DNA from: Azospirillum sp. TSH100
GTDB taxonomy: Bacteria; Pseudomonadota; Alphaproteobacteria; Azospirillales; Azospirillaceae
Direction: 5' to 3'
DNA: 64,000 nt
Assembly: GCF_004923295.1 (NCBI RefSeq)
Contig: NZ_CP039635.1
Location: 392,501 to 456,500 of the forward strand
The notes below the pieces were generated by a model. The model did not search any database and had not been told where the DNA came from. It saw only the letters and a list, made by a program, of their open reading frames with translations. Position 1 is the first letter of the stretch. Each line of letters starts with the position of its first letter. Of the stretch, positions 53,962 through 62,269 are shown piece by piece. The translations under genes were made by a program, and so were the position numbers.

Positions 53962-54734
53962 TGGGGTTGTTCAGCGGCCTCTACGGCGACCATGCCGCCG
54001 CCCAGTCGGGGACCCGGACCTACGACGACCCGCAGGTGGTGACGAGGCTGGTGGAGGCGCGGTCGGCCTTCCGCTGGGACGGGGTCCTAATGCCCCTGTA
54101 CCAGCAGCTTGCCGCCGCGCTTCTGGCCGCAGCGATGCGCGGGGGAGGCTTCGACGGCCGGCTGAGCGTCTGCGACTTCGGCGGCGGGCTGGGAAACGGG
54201 CATGCCGTGCTGTCCGCCATCCTGGGGGAGGCCGTCCGGCTGGAGTGGGACGTGGTGGAAACCCCGGCCCTGGCCCAGGCCGGCAATGACCGTTTCGCCG
54301 GCGGCGGCCTGCGCTTCCATGACGAGCTCGACGCGCTGGAGGGCCGGGAGCACGACCTGATCCTGGTTTCGGGCGTGCTGCAATATCTGCCCGATCCGCA
54401 AGCGGTCTTCGCCCGGTTGGCGAGCCGGCCGCACCGCCACATGATGATGAACCGCTTTCCCGTCCGGCAGGGGGCGGAGCCGGCGACGACCGACCTTTGC
54501 ACGGTGCAGGATCTGGCGCTTCTCCAACCCGGTGTGTCGGTGCCGCACTGGTGCTTCTCAGAGGAGCGTTGGCGTCGCATCATCGGCGCCACGCATGGCA
54601 CCGTCATGAGCTGGAGCGACGATTTCGACGGGCGGCACCGGCTGGACGACGGCAGCGAGCTGTCGTTCATCGGCATGCTGCTGTCCCGCCATCCCGCCCC
54701 GGGGCCCACCCCCGCCCGGATGCCGCAGCCATGA
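53961..54734 (+). CDS. TIGR04325-like putative methyltransferase
   Basis: A 257-residue protein. The N-terminal W/Y-rich segment (LYGDHAAAQSGTRTYDD) and CDFGGGLGNGHAVL (about residues 68-81) form the DFGGxxG SAM-binding loop of the LIC12133/TIGR04325 methyltransferase family. It continues with WDVVETPALAQAG and LVSGVLQYLPDP. Family members are found in O-antigen and capsule loci. The ATG overlaps the previous stop and its own stop overlaps the cupin start (ATGA). Confidence 0.8.
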   Translation: MGLFSGLYGDHAAAQSGTRTYDDPQVVTRLVEARSAFRWDGVLMPLYQQLAAALLAAAMRGGGFDGRLSVCDFGGGLGNGHAVLSAILGEAVRLEWDVVETPALAQAGNDRFAGGGLRFHDELDALEGREHDLILVSGVLQYLPDPQAVFARLASRPHRHMMMNRFPVRQGAEPATTDLCTVQDLALLQPGVSVPHWCFSEERWRRIIGATHGTVMSWSDDFDGRHRLDDGSELSFIGMLLSRHPAPGPTPARMPQP

Positions 54735-55162
54735 TCGAGACCATCGTCCATGACGACCGCACCCTGGCGATCATCGTCCGCGCCGAATTCCGCGAGCCGG
54801 GCATCACCTTCTTCACGCCCTCCAGCTTCTCACAGCAGCTTGCCTTCATGCACCATCCCGCGGGAAAGACCATCACGCCCCACCTGCACAATCCGGTGCA
54901 CAGGGAGGTTGATTACACCCAGGAGGTCCTGCTGATCCGGCGCGGGCTTCTGCGGGTCGACTTCTACGACGGCGGACGGACCTATCTGCACAGCCGGCTT
55001 CTGCGGGCGGGCGACGTCATCCTTCTCGCGGCGGGCGGACACGGTTTCCAGGTGATCGAGGAGGTCGAGATGGTCGAGGTCAAGCAGGGTCCATTCGCCG
55101 GCGGCGCCGACAAGAGCTGCTTCGAGGGAGCCGGCCCCGAGCGGATCGTGATGGAACAGTGA
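54731..55162 (+). CDS. Small cupin protein
   Basis: A 143-residue cupin starting at ATG 54731, overlapping the previous stop. The first box includes KTITPHLHNPVHREV (HxH-type ligands, about residues 46-60) and the second GDVILLAAGGHGFQVI (about 95-110). It resembles single-domain cupins encoded beside DegT aminotransferases in surface-sugar loci, where some are sugar epimerases or isomerases. The match to a specific enzyme (for example the FdtA/WxcM ketoisomerase) is weak. It is 34 bp before the aminotransferase. Confidence 0.7.
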   Translation: MIETIVHDDRTLAIIVRAEFREPGITFFTPSSFSQQLAFMHHPAGKTITPHLHNPVHREVDYTQEVLLIRRGLLRVDFYDGGRTYLHSRLLRAGDVILLAAGGHGFQVIEEVEMVEVKQGPFAGGADKSCFEGAGPERIVMEQ

Positions 55163-55196
55163 ACGCCGCCGGCCGGCAGGAAAAGGACAAGTCTCC

Positions 55197-56300
55197 GTGA
55201 TCGTCGTGAGCGAGCCGTTGCTGAACGGCAGGGAACTGGATTACGTCCGCGAAGCCGTCGAGACCGGCTGGATCTCCTCGGAAGGCCGGTTCATCGCGGA
55301 GTTCGAGCGTCGCTGGGCCGAGTATTGCGGCGCGGCACATGGCGTGGCTGTGTCCAGCGGCACCGCCGCCCTTCAGCTCGCCATCCGCGCGCTCGATCTG
55401 GAGCCCGGGTCGGAGGTCATTCTGCCGAGCTGCACGATCATCTCCTGCGCGGTGGCGATCATCGAGGCCGGCTGTGTGCCCGTCCTGGTCGACAGCGACC
55501 CGGAGACCTGGTGCCTCGATCCCGATCAGGTCGCGGCGAAGATCACGCCACGCACCCGCGCCATCATGCCGGTCCATCTCTTCGGCCATCCCTGCGACAT
55601 GCCCCCACTGTGGGATTTGGCGGAGCGGCACGGGCTGCATATCGTCGAGGACGCCGCCGAAGCACATGGCGCGGAATACCGCGGACGCCGCTGCGGCGGG
55701 TTGGGGACGCTCGGCTGCTTCAGCTTCTACGCCAACAAGATCGTCACCACCGGGGAAGGCGGCATGGTCACCACCAACGATCCCGCCCTCGCCGACCGGC
55801 TGCGCTCGCTGCGGAACCTGTGTTTCCGCCGGGACCGGCGCTTTCTGCACAGCGAACTGGGCGTCAATGCCCGGCTGACCAATCTCCAGGCCGCCATCGG
55901 TCTGGCCCAGGTCGAGCGCATCGGCGACCATATCGCTCGCAAACGCCACATCGCCGCGCAGTATGGCGCGCGGCTGGCGGGACTGCCGCTCGCCTTGCCG
56001 GTCGAGCGCCCCTGGGCACGCAGCGTGTACTGGATGTACGGGATCGTGCTGGACGACGAGGTGCCGTTCGATGCGGCCGAATGCGCGCTCCGCCTGCGCG
56101 CGCTCGGGGTGGACAGCCGCCCCTTCTTCCTCGGCATGCATGAACAGCCGGCCCTGCTGGAGCGCGGCCTGTTCCGGGGGGAGCGCTATCCGGTGGCGGA
56201 ACGGCTGGCACGGCGGGCGCTCTATCTGCCATCCGGCCTTGCCCTGTCCGACACCGATCTGGAACTGGCCGCCGACGCGGTGCGGAGGGTGCTGGCATGA
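55197..56300 (+). CDS. DegT/DnrJ/EryC1/StrS-family PLP aminotransferase
   Basis: A 367-residue sugar aminotransferase. Residues visible include SSGTAALQLAIRAL (about 58-71, cofactor phosphate site), VEDAAEAHGAEY (Asp about 158, PLP pyridine contact) and FYANKIVTTGEGG with the PLP lysine at about residue 181. It starts at GTG with AAAAGGA upstream. Such enzymes add an amino group to a 3-keto or 4-keto nucleotide sugar (perosamine-type or quinovosamine-type). The companion dehydratase is not in this window. Its stop overlaps the next methyltransferase start. Confidence 0.9.
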   Translation: MIVVSEPLLNGRELDYVREAVETGWISSEGRFIAEFERRWAEYCGAAHGVAVSSGTAALQLAIRALDLEPGSEVILPSCTIISCAVAIIEAGCVPVLVDSDPETWCLDPDQVAAKITPRTRAIMPVHLFGHPCDMPPLWDLAERHGLHIVEDAAEAHGAEYRGRRCGGLGTLGCFSFYANKIVTTGEGGMVTTNDPALADRLRSLRNLCFRRDRRFLHSELGVNARLTNLQAAIGLAQVERIGDHIARKRHIAAQYGARLAGLPLALPVERPWARSVYWMYGIVLDDEVPFDAAECALRLRALGVDSRPFFLGMHEQPALLERGLFRGERYPVAERLARRALYLPSGLALSDTDLELAADAVRRVLA

Positions 56301-57079
56301 GCGGCATATTCGGACCCGCCTACGCGGCGGTCTATGACGCGCTGTATGGCGAGAAGGATTACAGCGGCGAAAGTGACCTGATCGCGCGCCTGTTCGACCT
56401 GCATGCGGACGGCCCCGTCGCAAGCGTCCTGGACCTCGGCTGCGGCACCGGCGGGCATGCCCTGCCACTGGCGGCGCGTGGGCTGCGTGTGACGGGGGTG
56501 GACCGTTCCCCGGCCATGCTCACCCACGCCCGCGCGAAGGCGGCGGAGATCACCTCAGCGGCCGTCGCCCCTCCCGAATTCATCGAGGCCGATGTCCGTA
56601 CGCTTCGCCTCGGCCGGGTCTTCGACGCCGCGATCATGATGTTCGCCGTGCTCGGCTATCAGCAGGACGACGAGGCGCTACTGGCCACCCTGGCCTCGGT
56701 CCGGCGCCATCTGCCGCCGTCCGGTCTTTTCCTCTTCGACATCTGGTACGGCCCCGCCGTCCTCGCCCAGCGGCCGGGAGATCGGGTGAGGATGATTTCC
56801 CGGACGGACGAGCGGATTCTCAGGACCACGCGGTCGGACCTCGACATACGGGCCCAGACTTGCCGGGTCGATTTCCATGTGCTCAGGCTTGCCGGGGACC
56901 GGATCGTCGGCGAGGACCGGGAGACGCATGCCATGCGCTTCTTCTTCGACCGGGAGCTCGGTCTGGCGCTTGCCGCCGGCGGTTTCCGGCTGGAAACGCT
57001 CCGCGCCTTCCCGGACATCGGCCGCGAGCCGGACGAGACGGCATGGACCGTGATCGGTGTCGCGCGCGCGCTGCCGTGA
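56297..57079 (+). CDS. Class I SAM-dependent methyltransferase
   Basis: A 260-residue methyltransferase with motif I VLDLGCGTGGHALPLA (about residues 41-56), acidic motif II VDRSPAMLTHAR and motif IV-like AAIMMFAVLGYQ. It matches sugar N,N- or O-methyltransferases of the TylM1/DesVI type, common next to DegT aminotransferases; N-methylation of the amino sugar made by the neighbour is a plausible role. The ATG overlaps the aminotransferase stop (ATGA). It is convergent with the sulfotransferase gene. Confidence 0.85.
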   Translation: MSGIFGPAYAAVYDALYGEKDYSGESDLIARLFDLHADGPVASVLDLGCGTGGHALPLAARGLRVTGVDRSPAMLTHARAKAAEITSAAVAPPEFIEADVRTLRLGRVFDAAIMMFAVLGYQQDDEALLATLASVRRHLPPSGLFLFDIWYGPAVLAQRPGDRVRMISRTDERILRTTRSDLDIRAQTCRVDFHVLRLAGDRIVGEDRETHAMRFFFDRELGLALAAGGFRLETLRAFPDIGREPDETAWTVIGVARALP

Positions 57080-57085
57080 CGCCGG

Positions 57086-57901
57086 TCAACCCACCGCCGC
57101 GCCAGCACCGGGGAAATAGGCGGACAACTCGGCCCCGAAGGTTTGGTCGGCCAGCCCCCGCTCCTCATCGGTCAGCAGGGTCGCATAGCAGCCGCGATGG
57201 CCTTTGTTGATGAAACGGCGACCGCCTTCATAGCTGCGCGCGAGTTCCGGCCGGTAGAAGACGCCGGTGCGCCGGTGGCGGACCTCCTCCGCTTCCAGCG
57301 CGGCCATCGCCGCCATTCCGCTGCTTTCGACTGCCATCGCCTGCCGCTCGGCCGGAACCGGCAGGTCGAGGAAGCGCAGAATGGCCGCCAGTTCGCGGCC
57401 GGGATGATCGACCAGATCGGTGTAGGTGACGAGATGCACCGGGATCTCGCGCTGGTCGAGCCAGGAGCGGACATGCCGCAGCCAGCTTCCGGCAACCTCG
57501 AACCCCTCCCCGCCGGTCGCCAGCCAGCGACGGACGAAGTGTCGGAACGCGGGACCATCGGCCGGGCCACCGTCCACGTCGTCGGTCGCACCGGGGTTCA
57601 GGAACCGGCGGTAATCCCACGCCGACATCATGACGTCGATGGGGTGACGGATCAGATACACCGCCTTGGCCGTCCGCCCGACGCCGGGACTGTCTGGTCC
57701 GAACGGAAAATGCGACTTGACGATCCGGGGCCCCTGCGGCACTGCGAACCGCAGCGCCGGCCATGCATGAATATCGATCACGTATTTCCTTTCGAGGTCA
57801 CCGATCTCGGCCACGTCGCCGAACAGGCAATGGAACATCAGGAACCCGAGATATGTCACTCCCGACTTCGGGAAGGCCGAAAGGCTGATCACGTCGCGCA
57901 T
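57086..57901 (-). CDS. PAPS-dependent sulfotransferase
   Basis: A 271-residue sulfotransferase. The 5'-phosphosulfate loop is in SAFPKSGVTYLGF (about residues 7-19, PKSGxTxL) and the 3'-phosphate site in YLIRHPIDVMMSAWDY (about 83-98, RxPxD...S). The C-terminus has the GxxGxW-like NKGHRGCYATLL. The ATG at 57901 follows GGGAGATG; a longer TTG frame to 57976 is unlikely. It is the only minus-strand gene in the glycan cluster. It could sulfate the surface polysaccharide, as in rhizobial signalling glycans; the acceptor is unknown. Confidence 0.85.
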   Translation of the reverse strand: MRDVISLSAFPKSGVTYLGFLMFHCLFGDVAEIGDLERKYVIDIHAWPALRFAVPQGPRIVKSHFPFGPDSPGVGRTAKAVYLIRHPIDVMMSAWDYRRFLNPGATDDVDGGPADGPAFRHFVRRWLATGGEGFEVAGSWLRHVRSWLDQREIPVHLVTYTDLVDHPGRELAAILRFLDLPVPAERQAMAVESSGMAAMAALEAEEVRHRRTGVFYRPELARSYEGGRRFINKGHRGCYATLLTDEERGLADQTFGAELSAYFPGAGAAVG

Positions 57902-58184
57902 GGATCGACATCTCCCTGTATCGGATTCCCACTCGCCCCAACGCACATCAAGAGAAAAATAAATGATCCATAACAACTTTTGGTGACGGCAACTTCTCGG
58001 CTGGATTTTGCGATGGCTTGCGCATCCACAATCTCAGGTTTTCAAATATTCCGCATGAAGATCGCCACCGGCGGCATCTCCTGAAATTTGATTATGCGGG
58101 CTGAGTTGCTCTGATGTACTAGAATTGTTATATCCATCAGCATTTTGGTGCCTAACGTTGCGGCGAAGGGGGGCGAGGACGCGG
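57902..58184. other. AT-richer gap with divergent promoters
   Basis: The 283 bp between the sulfotransferase and TPR genes are lower in G+C than their surroundings and serve divergent transcripts, so two promoters are expected. No definite operator or hairpin was identified. Confidence 0.4.
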
Positions 58185-59447
58185 ATGATCCGACCGGCAT
58201 CGTCATTCCCAGACGACAGGACTGAGGAGAGCAGGTTCGACCGGATCGCCGTTGGAAATTGGCGGGAGGAGATCCGCCGGTCCACCCTCTCCCACTATCA
58301 TCACCGGATGGGGGTGGCGCATGAGGCCTCGGGAGACCGCGATGCCGCCATCAAGGCGTTCGAGCTTGCGGTGGCGGTGGATCCCGGACGTTGCGCGTCC
58401 GTCCTGCGACTGAACCGCCTGCTGCGGGACGCGGGCGACCCGGTGCGCGCGGGATCCGTTCTGGCCCATGGAATGCTGGCCCGTGGCGGCGACCCCGATG
58501 CCCTGGCGCGGGCGCTGATCGACGAAGCGGAGGCCGCCAGGGATGACGGAATGAGCGACGATGCGCTCGCCCTCGTCGCCCATGCGCTTGCCACCAGTCC
58601 GCATGCCGCCGCCGCCCATCTGCCCGATCTCGTCGTCGAGGCGGCCGGCCTGCTGCGTGATCGCCAGGAGGAGGCCGTACGCTGGTGCGATCTTGCGGCC
58701 CCCCATGCGCAGGACCGTTACAGCCTTCACCATCAGCGGGGCTTTTCCCTGCTGCTGCTGAACCGTCCAGACGAGGCGAGGCGGGAGCTGGCGGTTTCGA
58801 TCGCCCTGGCGCCGGAGCGGATGCCGTCCTGGTATGTGCTCGGCCAATATCACCGGCTCCGCTTCGAAACCGAAGCCGCGCTGGCGGCCTACCGGCGCGT
58901 TTGGGAAAGCGATCACGATCTGCGCTGGTGGGCCGGCCTGATGATCGCGCAGACTCTGCTGCTGGACGGCCGCCTTGCTGAGTCGATGGCCGCCTGCGAC
59001 GCCGTCCGCCTGCGGAATCCCGCCATGGGCTGGGCGCGCATGATCGGGGGGCTGGTGCAACTCCATGCCGGCGACCTCGACGCCGCCGCCCGCGCGTTCG
59101 ACCGGGAGCGTCTGAACCATCCCGATACAGGCAGAGCGCGCGTCTTCCGCGGCATGCTGAGGCTCGCATTGAGCCGGCCGCAGGAGGCATTGGAGGATTT
59201 CGACGGCAGGCCCGGGGACTTCACCTGCCTTGCCATGTCCCGCCTCGGACGGGCGCTGGCTCTGCTGGAATTGGGCGACACGGCGGAGGCCAGCCATCTG
59301 GTTGGCGCTGCCGCGCGGGAGGAGGGCCAGTGGGTCGCCGCCACGCTGCGGCTGCTGGGGCCGCTCGGCCAGGCGCTGGCACCGCTGCTCGCCGCCGTCG
59401 GGAACCACGCCCCGGCCGGAGCCGCCGGCCATGGGGGGCCGAATTGA
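58185..59447 (+). CDS. TPR-repeat protein of the glycan cluster
   Basis: A 420-residue protein starting at ATG 58185 after GGCGAGGA. Almost the whole length is helical repeats: HYHHRMGVAHEASGDRDAAIKAFELAVAVDPG, split over two helices near residues 37-68, is a classic TPR. Later units around 180-330 continue the pattern (for example YVLGQYHRLRFETEAALAAYRRV). There is no glycosyltransferase domain attached. It lies 2 bp before the radical SAM gene and probably acts as its protein partner or as a scaffold for the modification enzymes. Confidence 0.78.
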   Translation: MIRPASSFPDDRTEESRFDRIAVGNWREEIRRSTLSHYHHRMGVAHEASGDRDAAIKAFELAVAVDPGRCASVLRLNRLLRDAGDPVRAGSVLAHGMLARGGDPDALARALIDEAEAARDDGMSDDALALVAHALATSPHAAAAHLPDLVVEAAGLLRDRQEEAVRWCDLAAPHAQDRYSLHHQRGFSLLLLNRPDEARRELAVSIALAPERMPSWYVLGQYHRLRFETEAALAAYRRVWESDHDLRWWAGLMIAQTLLLDGRLAESMAACDAVRLRNPAMGWARMIGGLVQLHAGDLDAAARAFDRERLNHPDTGRARVFRGMLRLALSRPQEALEDFDGRPGDFTCLAMSRLGRALALLELGDTAEASHLVGAAAREEGQWVAATLRLLGPLGQALAPLLAAVGNHAPAGAAGHGGPN

Positions 59448-59449
59448 CG

Positions 59450-60373
59450 ATGGACGCACTCCCCTCCCCGGCCGCGGCCATACCGGCCGACCCGACGGTG
59501 CTCGACACGCCATTCTCGGTTTTCAACATCGAGCTGACCAACCGTTGTCCCTTCAAATGCGTCATGTGCGCGCGCACCGGCAACATGACGCGCCCGCAGG
59601 GACTGATGGACTTCGGCCTGTTCCGCAAGGTGATCGACGAGTATGTCCGGGAGAACCCGAAGCACGCGACACAGGCCGATTGCTGGCTGCATCATTTCGG
59701 CGAAAGCCTCGTCCATCCGGACTTCGACCGCTTCATCGCCTATGCCTCGGCGCGCGGCGTGTTCACCGCCCTGTCGCTGAACCCGCTGATGCTGAAGCGG
59801 CCGACGGCGTTGGCGCTGCTGCGTGCCCGTCCCGCCAAGCTCTATCTGTCGCTCGACGGCCACGACGACGCGTCGTTCGAGCGCATCCGCGGCGTCGCAG
59901 CTGCCTATGACGCCTCCGTCCACAACCTGCTTGATTTCCTGGCGCTGAAGAGGTCCTTCAAGTCCAAGGTCCAGGTCATCGTGTCGATGATCGATTTCGG
60001 TCTGAACGGCGACAGCATCGCCCGGATGCGGGACTATTGGTCCAACCTCGACGGCGTCGATGCCTTCTTCGCCAAGGAGTTCGTGACCTGGGACGGCAAT
60101 GCGCCGGACGTGACCTGCCTTGCCAGCGAGCGGCCGCCGCAGCGGGACCATGTCACCTGCCGCTTTCCCTGGAGCAGGATGACCGTCACCTGGGACGGTG
60201 ACGTCGTGCCCTGCTGTTACGACCACGACAAGCGCTATGTCCTGGGCAATGTGGCGAAGCAGTCGCTGAAGGAGATCTGGAACGGCGGGCCGATGCGGTC
60301 GCTGCGCCGGGAATTCCTCGACAACCGCGTCTCCAATCCCTTGTGCCGCAACTGCGATTACCTCCGGGCCTGA
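59450..60373 (+). CDS. Radical SAM/SPASM-domain enzyme
   Basis: A 307-residue radical SAM protein. The [4Fe-4S] motif CPFKCVMC (CxxxCxxC, about residues 32-39) follows the ELTNR strand. The C-terminal SPASM-like region has CRFPWSRMTVTWDGDVVPCCYDH (two short parts) and a final NPLCRNCDYL. Length and spacing match SPASM proteins found in LPS and capsule clusters. It starts 2 bp after the TPR gene stop. The reaction is unknown; sugar dehydration/epimerisation or peptide modification are alternatives. Confidence 0.87.
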   Translation: MDALPSPAAAIPADPTVLDTPFSVFNIELTNRCPFKCVMCARTGNMTRPQGLMDFGLFRKVIDEYVRENPKHATQADCWLHHFGESLVHPDFDRFIAYASARGVFTALSLNPLMLKRPTALALLRARPAKLYLSLDGHDDASFERIRGVAAAYDASVHNLLDFLALKRSFKSKVQVIVSMIDFGLNGDSIARMRDYWSNLDGVDAFFAKEFVTWDGNAPDVTCLASERPPQRDHVTCRFPWSRMTVTWDGDVVPCCYDHDKRYVLGNVAKQSLKEIWNGGPMRSLRREFLDNRVSNPLCRNCDYLRA

Positions 60374-60440
60374 CCCGCGTCCGCCGCCACACGCAAAGCC
60401 AAGCTACACAAGGCAAGCTACACTAGGAAGGACACCGCCG

Positions 60441-61436
60441 ATGCCTGCCGAGTTGGAGGATCTGGTTCCTCTTTTCCGTGCCGGACGCGCCCTGGCCTGG
60501 GACCATCACCGCCAGCATCAGCGTTGGGCGGAGCGTCAGCTCATGCTGACCGCCCGCGCCCTGGGCGAGTCCCTGCGGGCGCGCAAGAGCATTCCCCACC
60601 TGTCAGACGTCGAGTTCACGGTTTTCTCGCAGACCGGTGAGGACGGCATCATCGAATGGCTGATCCAGAACCTCCCGATCCGCTCCGAAAGCTTCATCGA
60701 GTTCGGCGTGCAGGACTATACGGAGAGCAACACCCGCTATCTGATGCGCAACCGCAACTGGCGGGGGTTCGTTCTCGATGCGAATGTGACGCATATCGAG
60801 ACGATCCGGAACGACGACATCTATTGGAGGCACGATCTGGTCGCGATGTCGGCTTTCATAACGAAAGAGAACGTGAACGAACTGCTTTCACGCAACGGCG
60901 GTGGCGGTGGCGGTGGCGGCGAAGTCGGCCTGCTGAGCATCGACATCGACGGCAATGATTACTGGGTGTTCGACGCGATCGACGTGGTTCGTCCGGACAT
61001 CGTGATATGCGAATACAATGCGGTCCTGGGCGACCTGCATGCCCTGACGATCCCCTATGATTGCGCATTCCAGCGCTCCATCGCCCACCCGTCCTGGCTT
61101 TATTTCGGGGCCTCGATCCGGGCGCTCGAACAGGCGGCGGCGCGCAAGGGCTATGTTCTGGTCGGCAGCAACGGGGCGGGGCACAATGCCTTTTTCGTCC
61201 GTGCCGAGCTAGCCTCGCATCTGTCCATCGCGGATCGGAGCGCCCGCCCCTCCCTCTTCCGGGAATCCCGGGCCGAGGACGGCAGCCTGTCCCATGTGGG
61301 GGGAGTGGAGCGGGCCGCCCTGATCGCCGACATGCCGGTACTCGATCTGGAGACCGGCCGGACGGCACCGCTCGCCGGCCACGGTCAGCTCTACAGCCGC
61401 GACTGGCAGACCCGGATGGGAGGCCGTCGTGGCTGA
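60441..61436 (+). CDS. FkbM-like protein
   Basis: A 331-residue protein. Residues about 55-240 have an FkbM-type arrangement: VFSQTGEDGIIEWLI, ESFIEFGVQDYTESNT (motif-I-like), RGFVLDAN and LLSIDIDGNDYWVFDAI (acidic motif IV). This variant is common in cyanobacterial and alphaproteobacterial glycan loci. An eight-glycine run (about 153-160) is encoded by four GGCGGY-type hexamers at 60897-60920. It is the last gene of the glycan cluster and is convergent with the PAP2 gene. O-methylation of a glycan is likely; SAM binding is inferred. Confidence 0.75.
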   Translation: MPAELEDLVPLFRAGRALAWDHHRQHQRWAERQLMLTARALGESLRARKSIPHLSDVEFTVFSQTGEDGIIEWLIQNLPIRSESFIEFGVQDYTESNTRYLMRNRNWRGFVLDANVTHIETIRNDDIYWRHDLVAMSAFITKENVNELLSRNGGGGGGGGEVGLLSIDIDGNDYWVFDAIDVVRPDIVICEYNAVLGDLHALTIPYDCAFQRSIAHPSWLYFGASIRALEQAAARKGYVLVGSNGAGHNAFFVRAELASHLSIADRSARPSLFRESRAEDGSLSHVGGVERAALIADMPVLDLETGRTAPLAGHGQLYSRDWQTRMGGRRG

Positions 61437-61449
61437 CCGCCCGCTTGCC

Positions 61450-61483
61450 CCAACCGCTTCACGAGAGTGAAGGCATCGGTTGG
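61450..61483. terminator. Hairpin between convergent genes
   Basis: CCAACCG (61450-61456) pairs with CGGTTGG (61477-61483). Inside it CTTCAC (61457-61462) pairs with GTGAAG (61467-61472) around a GAGA tetraloop; four unpaired bases (GCAT) follow the inner stem. It lies 14 bp after the FkbM-like stop and could end transcripts from both sides, although no T-run follows. Confidence 0.5.
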
Positions 61484-61527
61484 CAGATTGCGCCGGGTGC
61501 CGGTTCCCGATCGGCACGAGAATGCCC

Positions 61528-62136
61528 TCACTTGCGGTCCAGCGGGAACAGGGCGGTGGGCAGATGCAGCAGCCTCAAGGCCCCCTCGTAGAGCCGGACG
61601 ACGGCTGGCGTCAGCATCCGATCGACGATGGGGCGTGCCGGAATGACCAGCAGGGACGCGGTGGCGGAGATCAGAAGCGCGCCCGCCATGTCCAGGGGAA
61701 AGTGAACGCCGAGATAGATGCGCGCCCAGGCCACGCCCAGTCCGAAGGCCATCATTCCCCATCCCAGCCGCTGCCATGCGCCCCGCAGCAGCAGGCTGAT
61801 CCCGATCGTCCACATGAAGGTCGCATGGTCGCTGGGGAAGGATGAATTCGCGGCATGCGGGATCAGTTGATGACCCAATCCGATCATGAACGGACGCGGG
61901 TGATGCCAGAGGGCGCCGATCGCCGCATTGAGCAGCGCCGCCGTCAGCAGGGCACAGCCGGCACCGACCAGCGCGGCGCGTCCGTCGCGCCGTCCCCACA
62001 CCCACAGTGCCGCGATCAGGGCCGCGACCAGCACCACCACGTCGTCCGCCAGAAAGCGGGCCAGCATCAGAAGGCCGGCCGGCGGATCGGGCGGAGCGTT
62101 CAGCAGAAGGAAAAGATGTTGGTTCAGAGCTTCCAT
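61528..62136 (-). CDS. PAP2-family phosphatase (undecaprenyl-diphosphatase-like)
   Basis: A 202-residue membrane phosphatase with about five or six helices. The PAP2 triad of motifs is present as WHHPRPF (about residues 78-84, usual KxxxxxxRP with the lysine position not matched), SFPSDHATF (about 99-107, PSGH variant) and ARIYLGVHFPLD (about 136-147, SRxYxGxHxxxD). The PSDHA variant is typical of BcrC-type undecaprenyl pyrophosphatases, which recycle the lipid carrier for cell-wall and O-antigen synthesis. The ATG at 62136 drops a basic head. It lies next to the glycan cluster on the opposite strand. Confidence 0.85.
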   Translation of the reverse strand: MEALNQHLFLLLNAPPDPPAGLLMLARFLADDVVVLVAALIAALWVWGRRDGRAALVGAGCALLTAALLNAAIGALWHHPRPFMIGLGHQLIPHAANSSFPSDHATFMWTIGISLLLRGAWQRLGWGMMAFGLGVAWARIYLGVHFPLDMAGALLISATASLLVIPARPIVDRMLTPAVVRLYEGALRLLHLPTALFPLDRK

Positions 62137-62269
62137 ACGTGAGGTCCGATCATTTCGATTCGATGACAGGCAGGGCAGACAGATGGGCCGTGACGTCCGC
62201 TCGCGCGCGGGCGCGAACGGCCAGGACGGGTGCATTCGGCTGAATTCGGGAGATTGATCAGGAGTGCCG

